Origin: Christensenella sp. UBA1242
Lineage (GTDB): Bacteria; Bacillota; Clostridia; Christensenellales; UBA1242
Length of the DNA: 43,018 nucleotides
Direction of reading: 5' to 3'
NCBI GenBank assembly: GCA_002308915.1
Contig: DBWI01000025.1
Location: 1 to 43,018, forward strand
The notes beneath the pieces were generated by a model, which saw nothing but the letters and a program-made list of their open reading frames with translations, was not told the DNA's origin and ran no database searches. Every line of letters starts with the position of its first letter. Position 1 is the first letter of the stretch. The translations under genes and the position numbers were made by a program. Positions 26,001 through 41,000 of the stretch are shown here, piece after piece.

Positions 26001-29000
26001 TAACAAAACTTATTAGACCTTATGACAAAACGCTTGAAACATATTATTATGACAATAGTGGGACAAAGCAACACTATTCAATTTCTGGTGTTTTGGAAAA
26101 AGATAAAAATAGTGTAACTTTAACTGCAAAATACAAAGATGCCAAAGTTGGAGACAACAAACCATTAAATATTACTTTAAGTGGTGCTCAAGCAGGTAAC
26201 TATGTTGTTTACGAAGACACTGTTGGACAAATTACTGCATATGAAGTTGAAATTATTGTTGATGGTTGGACATACAAAATTCCTTATTCTGATGACAATC
26301 AACAAGTAACATTAACAAGTGGAACAGATTATACAATTTCACAAGCTTCAAAAATTTATTTGCAATCAGTTCTCAATGCAAGCAGTAATTTTGTTGTAAA
26401 AACAAACAAGTTTGTATCTTCACAAGATGGTGTTGTTTACACACCAAATGGAACAAACTATAAGTTGCTATTTGAAACACCAGAAGAATATGGCGATAAT
26501 ATTACATGCGTATTTAGTGCAGATAGCAAGTTTACTATCAAAGACAAAGATGCAAATGCATTATCATTTGTTATTTCTGTTGTATGTGACGATAGACCAA
26601 ATGAAGACATTGCATCAATTGCAAAACTAAAAGATACCAATAATGATGAAGATTTGTTGTTTAGCGACATTGGACTAAAAAATGATATGGTTGGAAATAG
26701 CTATACATACACACTTTCAATCAAAAATACTAACTACAGATTAAAAGAAGTTAGATTTAATAACGAAGTAAACACAACAATAATTAGTGGAAACACAATT
26801 TCTTATACAATCAAAAACGCAGACACAAGTTTGCCAGATGGTGCAATTGACATAAAAGTTTATGTTACAACTCTTTGTTCTGTAACATTCGATTATGCTT
26901 TGCAAGTAGGTGAGAGTGCAAAAGCAGATGGCTCAACCACTTTGCCAACACAAACATATTATGCTTGCAACCAAACAATTGCATACAGCATACAAAACTA
27001 TGCTGCAAAACTTCCAGAAGTACAAAGGGCAGGTTGGATATTTACTGGTTGGTATAATGGAAACATTAAGATTGATGAATCATCTGTATGGTCATTAACA
27101 GAAGAAAAAACATTAACAGCAAGTTATGTTTTGGCAGACCTATCAATTCAACAAAAAATCAATTCAGTTGTTCAAGACCCAATAGCAACTTCTTATTCAA
27201 AAGTTTATAATGCATCAAATCATGTTGTTGAATATAATGTTGTAAACAAAAATGAAACAAGCATTTCATATAGTTATGCATGGGAATATCAAAAAGATGC
27301 TTCTTCTGCATTTATAACATTGGCAAATACAACAAATTCTCTTTCAGTAAGAGATGCAAAAGATAGTGGTGTTTACAAATTGACTATCACAGCAACAGCG
27401 GGTGGTCAATCAACAACTTCTGTTCAAACTATTACAATATCAATTTCAAAATTCAATTTGTTTGAAACAAATCAAGAAGTTTCAAAATTATATAATAATA
27501 GTATTTTCACAGATAATCTTATAATAACAACACCAGATGGTGATATTACTCTTATTGGACAATATCTCCAATCTGCTGCAGGCAGCAAGTTAAACACAGA
27601 CACTTCTGTTTGGACAATTGATGGAAAGAGTTTGTTCCACGATGACAACAGAAACTATAACTTTAATATTGATGCTTGTGATGAAAACAAGAGCATTATT
27701 AATGTTAGACCAATAACATTAACAATTGAAGACACAGGTAATTCAAGACAATATAATGGCAAAGTATTTGACTATATTGGAACATATACAGATGCAATCG
27801 CACCAAGCGTTACATTTGATTTCAAAATTTCATCAAATAGTGCAAATACAGGAATTTATAATCAACAATCAAATAATATTGTTGTTGTGATCACAAGAGG
27901 TGATGTTTTAAGCAACTTTGATATTACAGTAAGTGGACAATTAGAAATTGAAAAATATTTATTGTCTAATGTAAAATTTAAAGGTCAAACAGAAGTCACA
28001 TATGATGGAAAACAACATACATTGGAACCAGATATTCCTACTTATGTTGAACTAGACAAAGTATATTACACTCCACAAGAAGGAGGAGACCCTAGCACAA
28101 CTGCACCAACGAATGCAGGGGAATATACTGTTTCATTTACAATTAAAGCAAGTGACAACTATGAAGTTGATGATTCAGCAATTGCAACTTTAACAATTAA
28201 CAAGTTGACAATTTATGTAACATATCAAAATGATAACAATAAGTATACAAAAGTATATGATGGAACAACTGATATTAATGCAAATGATATTTCTGTTTAT
28301 GTTCGTACAGGTCCAGATGCAACTGCACCAACAATTGAAGAAGCAATAGAATTTGCACCATATCGTCCAAGTCTTACTTATTCATTCATAAATGCAACAG
28401 CTTGTCAAGATGATGACGAAACAAAGATTATCAATATCTCATTGGCTGACGATAAGAACTATGCATTCACAACTATCCAAAACTCATTGGTTGGTATTAT
28501 TACAAAGCGTGCAACAAATGTAAAAGTTGTTGACACAAAGAGTTATGATGCAAAAGGCTTTACTGTTGAAGCTACTGGTAACAGAATTGTTTTGAGCAAT
28601 GCTGTTTCTGGTGAAACTTTGGTAGGTAACCTTGTATTTACACAAGTTGTCAATGCAGGTGAATATACTTATGCAAACAATGCAGCAGCATTTACCCAAA
28701 GCAACATAACATTAACAGGATTAACAATTAAAAATAGTCCAATCACAGAAAACTATGCTTTGAGTTTTGATGTTGCAGAAAGCAAGTTAACAGTAAACAA
28801 AGCTGTAGTTACAATAAACAATTTGGGCAAAACTTCATTTGTATACAATGGTACTCAACTTGGTAGCGATCCTACCGAGCCTACACATGCTATTAACTAC
28901 ACAATGAGTAGAGGCGATGGTGCTGCTTCAATGCCAAAACAAGAAGATATTTCAATTGAATATAAGCATGGTAATGAGGTGATTGATGCACCAACATTTG

Positions 29001-32000
29001 CAGGTGAATATACATACACATTACAACTTACACCAGCAGATGATGCAAACTATGTACTCACACAAGATAACACTGCTTCTTTTGAAATAACAAAGAGACC
29101 AATTCTTATTAGTTTTGAAAAAGAATTTGATTACACAAGCAGAGCAATCACATATAGCAAATCTGAATATCCAACAGATGTTGTTATTGCAATAATAAGC
29201 CATAGTTATTATGACATTGGTAAAGGCGATGAATTGTCTTGGACATTTGTAACCGGCGAAAAGAATGGTGTGGTTGGTGCTGCAGGACAATATGATGTTA
29301 ATAGTACAGATGTAACTAGAGAGATAAAAATACTTAGAGATTCTGTAGATATTACAGATGATAACTATATAATTAATATTGACCAAGAAGCAATCATAAG
29401 AATTAAGCAAGCAACAATCACAGCAAGTGATATTAGAATTGTTGTTTGTGATTTGGATGCTAATGGTGATAATAATGTTGACTTCTCAAATCTTGAAACA
29501 TTATTCAATAGCACATCATTCACACAACCAACAAAAACATATAACGGACAACAAAAACCAATTTATGTTATTGCAAAGGTAAGAGACTGGGCACAAGAAG
29601 GCACAGTTTATAACTATGACTTGTTTGAATTTGTAAGCAGAGACGATTCAGAAGAATTCAAAGACTTTAAGTTTGATAATACACTTGAAGGATTAGAAAA
29701 TATTAATACTGCTGCAGATGTTAAATATCAAGGTGAGTATTCATTCAAGTTAGCATTAGAGAATTATGTAATTGCAGATAATCCTACATTTACTTTCAAA
29801 ATCGTTCCACAAGAAATCACAGTTACAATTCAAAACAAAAACAAAGTATATGATGGAACAACTGCTGTTCTTGCCGATGGCAACAACCTTGCATTTGTGA
29901 ATGCAAGTAATGCCGATAACAACAAACTTTGGGCAGACGATGCAAACTATTTGGTGGCAAAAGGAACATATTCACAAATTGATGTTGGACAAAACTTGTC
30001 TATTGCAGTTACTTTGGAATCAGAAAATAATTTGATTTTGAGTTCATATACAGTAAAAGATTTAGGCTACAAAGGTAATATCACACAAAAAGAAGTATCT
30101 TTGGCACTCAAATCTGATTACAATGTTTACTATACAAACAAAAATATAGAAATCTCATTTGACAAGTTTAACATAACAGGACTTGTTAAGAGAGAAGGTA
30201 ATAGCGACTTTGATTCAATATCAGGAAAAGTTACTGTAAAGAAGACCAAAGTAAAATTAACAAATGGCGATGTTGATGCATACAATTTGGGAACAAACGA
30301 TATTGCAGCAAATGAAATTGCATTCTCATTCGAAAGTGAAGTTCACAAGAACTATGCATTTAGTTATGCAAGATTAAGTGGTAAGGTTACTATCTTAAGA
30401 GCAGAACTTGACATTGCAGTTTCTGATAATGTTAAGATTTATAACTCAAATGCTCAATATGCAACAATAACACCATCAATTCACACAGTTAGTGAAGTGG
30501 CTCATGGTGAAATTGTTGGAACTGCACTAAGTTTAATTAACATTGAGTATTATGCAAACAAAAACGATGCTCAAGCAACAAGACCAGCTAATGCAGGCAC
30601 ATATTATATTAAGATTACAGTGATTGATGATAACTATATTCTTTATGCAGACCCACTTACAAAGAATTACTTCCACGACACAACTTTGATAATCAACAAG
30701 AGAGCAATTTCTTTGACTGTTGATTCAGATAATATATTCCCATACTGTTATGGTCCTGCACAAAGAGTTATCAAAGATTCCGAAATTGGCGATCCAACAG
30801 AAAATAGTACTGGTGGATTAGTAGAAAGTCATAACCTTCGAGCAACACTCGAAACAAACAGAGCAAATGCTGGTATGTATAGAGTAGAAGCTTGGGATAT
30901 TGCAGTAGGCGATACAACAAAGGAAATTTATCCATTAAGTATTGTTATCATATACAATGACCAAGATGTAACAGCAAACTATACAATCAAATATGTTGCA
31001 ACATTCTTCATCGTTGCAACAATCACAGACCTTGATACAACAGCAATTGATGAAATCGTTTATACTTCACAAAAAGTAACAGACGATCTTGATCATTTCT
31101 TTGTCAAGTTCAAATTTGAAGGTACACAATACACAATCAAGTATGGTCAAGACCCAGTAGCACTTGGTTCAGATGGATACCAAGCAACACTTAGTGGTCT
31201 TACAGCAGTAAGCAATATTCAAGCTCAATATGTTGGTATTGATGCAGGCTCATACACAATCAAACTCGTTATCACAAACACAGTTGATGAAACATTGAAC
31301 CTTGCAGATAGGACTTTGAGTTTTGATATTACTCAAAAAGACATCACAGTATTCACTTGCTCATCTTATGACAAGTATTATGATGGAAATTCTTCTGTAA
31401 TTAATACAATTACATCATCAGATGTATTTGAATCAGATAGAAGTGGAATTGAAATTGTTGCAACATATGTAGACAATTTAACAAACAAAAATCCACAAAT
31501 CAATGCAGGTGGACCATATGAATTGTTATTCACAATAACAGACCTTTCTCCAAGAAGAAACAACTATAACATTGTTCAACCTGGCAAGACAGGCGAAATT
31601 AAGCGTCAACCACTTAATATGAAGTTTGTAAGAAATACAAGTGCAATTTATTACACAGGTGTTGCACATCAAATTTCAATTGCAGATTTTGACCCATACA
31701 GAGAAGGTGATGATACAAACAAAGTTCAAGGACTTGTGTTTGGTGGTTATATTACTATAAATGAAGTAAATAGTAATACATATCAATTATCTACATTATA
31801 TAGTGCAAGCAATATTGTTGAATCTGTTACAGATAACAATAACGAAGTATTCAAGAACTACGAGATTGTAAACTACACAGGAACATTCACAATTCTTCCT
31901 TGCGAAGTTAAAGTAACTATTAGCAACAGACAAGAAACATATAATGCACATGGTCAAAGAGCAACATTTGAACCTTATGCAGTAGCCAACAAAGGTTCAA

Positions 32001-35000
32001 TCTTAGAAGCCGAAAAAGCAGACTTGCTCGTTGACAAATATGATGCACTTAACACATTGCCTGTTAATGCAGGTACTTATGCAATATCTTTCACAATCAA
32101 TTCAAGATATGAACAAAATTACACATTAATTGCAGAATCTTATGGCAACTTTACAATTGAAAAGAAAGATATTCGAATTGTTGTTGACCCTGCATATGAA
32201 ATTTCATTTATTAATGAAAAAGTTCAATACACACTTTCAACAAGTGAAATAGATGGAATTCTTCCAGGTCATGACGTTGCTGGATATTTGGAAACAAATG
32301 ACAGCGAAATTATATATGAAGCAAACAATGTTGTTGGCGTATATGATTTTGCAAATAATGCAACAAATCCAACACATGGTATTACATTAAAAGACTTTGA
32401 TATTTTGGAAAATGAAGTATCAGTTCTTGCAAACTATAACTTAACAGCAAAAGTTGGACAAATTAAGATTAAACCAGTTGTTGTTGATAGCTTCGATACT
32501 GCCCATTTGGTATTCACGTATAGTGCAACAGATTACATGACTCCAGATAACATTTGGATTTCTGCAGGTGTACAAATTGGAACTAATAATTCTCCTCAAA
32601 TTATAAAAATTAAGTTAGGTAGTCTGGAAGAAAATGGTGGCAAGGGTTCATTAACAACAACTCATACCGAAATGAAAGATGCAGATACATATTTTGTTTA
32701 CTTAACAATTGTAAATACATCTGTTGTTAACAGAGAATTTGAAGTTAAAATTAACAAAAAGACAATTTCTACACTTTCAGAATTTACTGCAGACAAGATT
32801 TATGATGGCAGAACTGGAGCAAGCAGAGATGCAGATGACCCATCTGTATCAACAATTGAGTCAGATGATATCTGCCTAGCAGACAAGACTAACGTTACAA
32901 TCTTTGCACAATATGTTGAAGATGCAAATGCAGAGCCAGTAGTTCCTGTTAGAACAAAAGGTGTTCATGATATTGTATTTAACCTTTCTGGAACAAAAGC
33001 AGGTAACTATGAATTAGACCTAAATGGTTATACTGGAGAAATTACAGCTTATGATGTTTATGTAAATCTAAAAGCTGCTAATTCATCACATTATTACACA
33101 AATACAATATTAGAACTCAATGCAAGCGACTTTGAAGCAACTGGACCAACCGCAGCTGGAGATGATCAAGATATTTCTAACAAGCTAAGTGGTCTTGTAA
33201 AGATTAGACTATTTGATGCCAATGTATATAACTTAGCAGAAAATGCAGAAAGCATCGACTTTAAGGACTTTGCTGGTTGCATTTCAATTAGTGAGCCAGA
33301 ATATAACATTGTTGGTGTTAAAGGAACATTAACTATTCTAAGAGCACAATTGCAAGTTGCAGTTAGCAACACAACAAAAACATACAATGGACAAGCTCAA
33401 TATGCAACGTTCAATCCTTCAATCTACAGCACAAGGGGTGCAATCCATGCAGGAATCACAGACCCAGCAGCTGAACTTTTGAAAGTGACTTACACAAAGG
33501 GAACAAGTACAGTTGTTGGACCAGTTAATGTTGGTGAATATTCAATCAACATTTCAATCAATCCAGAATTTGCTAACAACTATACATTTGCAGCAGATAC
33601 AAACCCTGTATACAATTTTGTTGAAGCAAACAACACAGATGCTTATGTTGCAGCCGAAACATTAACAATCAACAAACTTGATGTAAGCATCTCTATACGT
33701 CGTGGTGAAGGCGAAGGCGGACTTTACTATACAGAATATTCAGGAAGCCCTGCTGAATACACATTAATCAATAATGATATAGTAACAATTCTTGCAGGAC
33801 ATACAATTTATGGAAAACTTGTCACAAACGGCAAGAAAGGTGGAATGTATGAACTTTCTAGCCACCCATACAACGGCGACTTTAGTGGCGACAACAAAAT
33901 CACACCAAAAGATATTGCCATTAAGAGTGGAACAGAAGATGTTACAGCAAACTATAACATCACAAATGTTACTGCAAAAATATTCATTAAGAGTAAGTTT
34001 GCAGACCATTATGATACATCTGCACTTGATGACTTGTATTATGAATATAATGAAGATAAGATTGCAACACATCAAATTGTTGTAAGATTAGAAATTGATG
34101 ATGAAGTTAATACATACATCTTTGGACAAAACTATGGCGAATGTGTATGGGGTAATATGAAAGTTGGCCAAGACAACTCAGGAACACAAACCTTGCAAGT
34201 TGTTGATGCTGGACAATACACATTTACTGTAAAAGTTACAAGAAATGATACAACACTCGAAGAAACAATCAACTTTAGCATTAAGCCAAAGATAATTAAT
34301 TCAATTGAACAAGATAACATCACAAAGATTTATGATGGAACAAATGTATTAAAAGAAAACTTTAACACATTAACATTAACTTCAACACAAATTGGTGATG
34401 AAGCACTAGAAGATGTTCATATTAATGCAGTTTATAGTGATGTTAATGTTGGCAACGACATAGAAATAATCGTAACACTTACTGGAACAGGCAAAGATAA
34501 CTATGTTCTTGCAGATAACTTTAGAGTTAAAGGTGATATCACTTCAAGAAATATCACAATAAGTGTTAAGGCAGACAAACAATACACATACAAAAACGAT
34601 ACAATAAGAATTCCTGTTGAACATTTGCAAGTTGCAGAGTTATCAGCAGGTATTGCTGGACTTGCTCCAGGTCAAGGATTGAGTGGATTTATTACACTTA
34701 ACAAAAAAGAACAAGGAACATATGACTTTATTGAAGGTAATTTGATTACAACCAATATGTCAATTATTGATGTTTTATCAAGTGTATCTGTTATTAGTAA
34801 CTATACAATTACTTATGCAGGTGAAATTAGTATTGATGCAAGAGAAGTTAGCATTGCAGTTGAACCAATCGATTTCACATATAACACAAAGATTCGTGAT
34901 ATAACACCAAACTTAACATTAACTTGTCAAGGTGAAGATGAATTTGATTTATCAGAATTAAATACATTAGCACAAGCAGCTCTTAATATTGAGTATGACA

Positions 35001-38000
35001 ACACACCAATTGATGCTGGCAATTACACAGCAACAATCTCTTCACTTTCACACAACTTTGTATTTACTACAAATGAAATTGAATTTACAATCAAAAAGAG
35101 AGATATTCAAATCAATATTGGTGCAATCACATATGAATTCAATAACTATTCAGACCACAAAACAGATTTAACATGGGATGACTTTGTTATAACTTATGGA
35201 CAAGGTGAAGAACAACTTGCAGAACAAACATTCGAAGGTTATTACAAACTAAACAAGGTTGGTGCTGGTGCTGGTACATACTTTTTCAACACAGCAGAAA
35301 CCAAGTTGGTAATTGAAGACTTTAGAATTTATGTTGGCGGCGAAGATGTTTTGAGCAGAAACTATAATTTGAATGCTAGCATCTTAGGTTCACTAACAAT
35401 CACAAAGATTAGATTTACTGCCGATGATATCAGTCTTGGACAACAAGAAATTCCATTTATCTATAATGGTAAGAATCGTGTTGCAGAAATAATTGTTCTA
35501 TTTGAAGATAGTGAAGGAATTCAAAAGATAACAAGGGGAGCAGATAGCTATCCACATGCAAGATTCACTATCCTTGATGGAAAAACAGAAATTGTCAACT
35601 ATGGCACATACAGAATTCAAGTTGAAATTGATAACTATGAATTCGAAAATGAAGGCGATGATATCTTAACAATTCAAGTTGACAGAAGAAAAATTTCAAC
35701 AATTGCTTTGCAAAACAATAAAACATATAACGGAAATGCAAAAGTTTATAGCAGAAGCTATACTTATGCTTTAACTTCACCATATTTGGTAGCAGAAGAT
35801 AACATGTTGCTTAGTGGTTACTATACAGATAGTCATGGCAACGATGTTGTTAATGTTGGTAATGATTACAATATTAGATTTGTACTTAGTTGCAGAGATG
35901 AATCATTAACAGAAGAACAAGCCGCAATAAAGATCAATAACTATCAAATTGATTACACAGCAACAGGTAGCATTATTGCCAAGAAGTTAACAATTGTTGG
36001 AAATAAATCATTCGCATTCAAGAGTAATGGTAGTTATTCATGCGATGCAAATACATTAACTCCAGATGGACTACTCAAGATAGATGAAGTAGAAGTTCAT
36101 GAACTTGCAGGACAAATTACTTTAACAAAACCTAACTATATTGGTGATGTTAATGCAAGTGAAGTTTCTCTTGCAAACGTTAGAGTAGTAGAAAAAGCAG
36201 ACAACACAAAAGTTGTAACAAACAACTATAGCATTACATTTGAAGGTGTTATTACAATTGGAAAAGCAAGTCTTGTTGTTTCATATGCAAACTGCGATAA
36301 TACATTTGAGTATGACGCACAAGCTCATCAAGTTCATTCAAATGCTGTTGTTACAGTAGAAGACAACGAAAGTGAAGTTATTCCAAACGGAACATACACA
36401 TTCAGATATGTTGAAGCAACAAACAATTCTAATTTGAGTGGAGCACCAAAAGATGTTGGCTCATACAAAGTTGTTTTAGATGTTGATTCAGATTTCTATA
36501 CACTATCTGGTAACACAGTTGCAGAATTTGCATATACAATCACACAAGCAGACTTTGAAATCACACTTGGTGATGAACTTAAAGAAAAGTTTAGCAAATA
36601 TTATGGTGATGCAGATCCAACACTTGAATATGCATTCACATCACAATTTAGTGAAAGTATAATAGTTAAGTTCACAAGAGAAGCAGGCGAAAGCATTAGA
36701 AAGAATTCTGGTTATGATGTTCAAGTTGATTCTTGGAACAATTCAAACTATAACGTAATTCTTACAAATGGCGATGACTTCTTCGAAATCAAAAAAGCAG
36801 GAATTTTGAGCTTTACAATTCTTAACAATGCTGCAAACAGAGCTATATTACAAAAAGTTTATGACAATTCAAGCACAGGTCTAGATTCAGTTGATATTGA
36901 AGATTTGGAAATCGAAGTTACAACAACTGTTCCAGAAGAACAAGTTATCACAGGAACAATTGCATTCGGTGATATAACAAGCACACAAGTTGGTTCTTAT
37001 GCATTAACAGATTACACACTAGAAAATGACAACTATGGTGATTTTGCTATTACTTGTGACATTGATTACTTAATCACAGCAAAACGTATTGAAGTTGTTG
37101 GAACAAACTTAGGAAAAGTTTATGATTCTTCAACAAAATTCAATGGAACACTAACACTCAAAGATTTGGATACAAACAACACATTAGATTCAAGTGTTTA
37201 TCCATTAACAGTTTCTGGTGTTTACCAAGCAAAAGATTTTGGTACTCAAAGCATTGTATTAACTTATACTGGTGACAGTCTTGATAACTACGATATCAAA
37301 GAAGGTAGCACAGGTACAGGTTTAGCTGGTACAATTTCAGCACGTACAGTAACAATTGTTCCTGATGCAAATCAAAGCATTGTTTATGGAACAACAGATT
37401 ACACAATTAGCTATACAATTCAAGATGGTTCAAGCACTGAATTCTATGGTGAACTTGAAAAAGAAGTTGCAGGCAACTTAAAGATTGACAAATTTAGTGG
37501 ACAAAGCAAATATATTGTTGGCGAATACACGATTTCAAGAAGTTTTGAAGGTGATAGCGACAACTTTAATATTAATGTTGAAACTAATGTAAAATTCAAT
37601 ATTACAGAAAAACAACTTGTTGCCGTTGCTTCTGAAGATATCACAAAGATTTATGATGAAACAACAGATGTTGAACAAGAAATCACACTTGAAAATGTTG
37701 TAAGTGGTGATGTTGTTGGTTTAACAGCAAAATATGAAAATGCAAATCCAGGACCAAACAAAGTTGTTATTATAACATTAACAGGTGCAGATGCAGGCAA
37801 CTATGTTGTTTCTAACTTGGTTGGTGAAATCACAGAAAGAATTGTTATTCTTAACTATGTTTATGAACAAGCTAATATGTATAATCCTGATTTGATTACA
37901 AACAACGTTGCACAATCTTCTCCATTGATTTACGGAGAAAAGATTTCAGAAAGCGGAAGCTTGCCAGAACCAATGCACGAAGGTTATACATTCGTTGGTT

Positions 38001-41000
38001 GGTATCTAGAAAGTACATTCGAAACTCAAATTACAGATGATACAACAATCAATTCAACAATTTGGGATATGGCAGAATCAGAAAAGACTGTTTATGCAAA
38101 ATGGACAATAAAAACATTCTCATTCAAGATTGTTGTTGCAACAAGAAGCGGAGCATTATATCAAGAAAATGATACAACAGGTTGCGAGAATAATAGTGCT
38201 AACGCAATGGCTGCTTTAACTGGTAACTTCACATATTGTTACAACATTCCATTAAGTAGCTTAGCAGTTGCTGCAGACGGATTCAAATTTATTGGATTTA
38301 GTGATGCAATAGAATATTTACCAAAGAGTGAATATATAACAGATGGATACACAATCAAAGCAACAAATAATGAAATTTATGCAAAATTTGAACCTTTGAT
38401 GGTAAAAATTACATTAACAACAGATAATGGTGTATTTGAAAGAATTGGAGATTGGACATTTGATGAGCATAATACAACAGCAGTATTGAATATTGAATTC
38501 AATGGAGCAATAGGCACACCATTGCCAAAAGCAACAAAAGTTGGTTACACACAACAAGAAAACAAATGGTCAGATGGAAATAGTCAAAAGACTGTTACAG
38601 CAGAAACATTAGTAAGAAGTATCATGACATCTTATGCAGAAGAATTAAATCTTGTTGCCGTTTATGAAGCAAACAAATATGATATGATTCTTGTTGCAGA
38701 CGGCGGATATTTTGAAACAACAAGTGGTTGGACAGTTGTCACACGTGATACTCAAAACAGAGCAACAACTATTTCTAAGAAAGTTACATATGACCAAGCT
38801 GTTGGACAAATTCTTGAACCAACAAGATTGGGTTACACATTCACAAATTGGACAGATGGTTTAACTTCTGAGTTAGTATGGACAACTGCAGACGATGCAA
38901 CATTCAATGCAGTTTGGGAAGAAAACACATATGAGTTAACAATCACTTCAGATCATGGAACAGTTGATATCAAAGTTTATAACGCAGATGATGTTATGAT
39001 TGCATATGATGTTGCGAACTCTGGTGACGAAAAAGTATTGCCAGTAAAAACAACAAATATTGTTGTTATGAGCATTACAGTTGACCAAGGTTACGAATTT
39101 GATAAGTGGACATCAGGTTATGCAGCAATCAACAATTCATTAGACATGAGTGTTAGACTTGAAGATAACTTCTATGACAATTACGAAATTGAAGTTGTTT
39201 ACACTCCAAGAAATAACACAATAACACTTCTAGCTTCAGACCCTACAAAAGGTACAGTCGAAGGTCGTGTTGGTGCAGGTGAATGGGCTGGAATGTTGTT
39301 GGCAAAAACAGAACAAACAGTTCAAATCAAAGCAACACCAAAAGAAGGTTATGAAGTATCTACTTGGGTAGTATCTAGCAGCTTTGTAACATATGAACTA
39401 AGCGGAGATGAAACAGATTTAATTAGAGTTTTATCTGGCTTTGTTGATGATGTTAATGTTGTTGTTATGTTCAGACCAGCAATGAATACAATTACAATAG
39501 AAACAGCAGAAGACAAAGGACAACTTGTAATTGGTGGTGTTGAATTTGCTTCTTCTTATGATGTAAATATAAGAACAGAACAAACACTTCAATTCACTAT
39601 TGTTGCAAAACATGGTTACAGAGTAAGTCTAAGACAAACTCGTTGGACATTTACAACAAGTTCAGAAAACAAAGGTAACTTTGATATTTCAAGCAGTGAT
39701 GAAGGATATTCAGTAACAATCACATTCACTGGATTCACATCAAGCGGAACTATTACAGTACCATTCGAAAAAGATAGATTTACTATCACAATTGGGGTAT
39801 TACTCAAAGATGTTGATTATACTCAAGTTGATGAAAAAGCAGGTGTTCTTGTTCTTAACGATGAACTAGACACAAACAAGAGTTTGGATGTTGGTGGAAC
39901 ATTTACTAGAGAATACGAAAGTGTTGTAAACATCAAAGCAAACAATGTATTTAATGGTTACACATTCACAAACTTCTCATTAGAGAACAACAAAGTTCGT
40001 TACATCTTAGCAGGTGATGGACTTGTTGAAGAAAAAGAAGATGGAAGTTTGGATATTGCAGTACTCGATTCAATTACAATTTATATTGTTTATGAGATTA
40101 AGACATACAATGTCACATATTCAGTAAACGATGAAGTAAGAGGTAGTTTGACATACAATGGTCATACAGGTCTCAAGAATTGCACATTGGTTGTTAAATA
40201 TGGTTATGAAACTCCAGTAGTTACTGCAGCAACTGATGAATATTATCAATTTGTAAGATGGGTAAAAATTGGAGATGACGAAACTCAAACACCTGTTTCT
40301 ACAGATGCAGAACTCGTTATTCAAAACATAACAGCAGATTGCAGATATATGGCAATATTCCAAGGTAAACCACTTGAGTTTGAAATTAGTGTTGAATTGC
40401 CAGAAAGTGATATATTCACACAAAGTGCTGTTGAATTTGGTGATATCAGATTGACAGCAACAGCAAGCACAACAGTAAAATCAAGAACTGTAACAAACAG
40501 AGTTATTACATATATTATTTCAACATACACAGGTGAAAATATTTCATTTGAAATTGTTGAAAAGACAGGATATGAGTTCAATTCAGTTTCTGTTGACCCA
40601 AGAGTATATATTGGACAAGATGAAAATACAGTAAATATTTATCAATTAAATATTCAAACAAAGGTAACTGTACAATTTGTCGCAAAAGTATATGAAGTTA
40701 AGTTTAAGTTAACAGGAAAAGTTGATGGCGCAGATATCTTTGAAAAACCAACTTCAAAAGGAATAGTAAGTATTGCTCATTCAGAAGACGGCAAGACACT
40801 TATTCTTGGAGTTAAGACTGGTGGTGATGCACAAAGTATTCTTTACACATACTTTGGATATAGTATGGTAGACAATAGCATATTTGTAGAAGAACAAATA
40901 GAAAGCAATGTTCCTGGCTATGACACAAGCAGATACTATAATGGTTCATTGTCTAATATTACTGATGATACTGAAGTTGAAGTAGAAATTAGAACATTAA

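Noticed and set aside
33870..33920. A dockerin-like loop 'GDFSGDNKITPKD' in the giant protein
   Set aside because: The segment aligns with the equivalent part of other copies of the same MBG-type module, which lack the acidic positions; there is one loop, not a dockerin pair, and no cellulosomal context.
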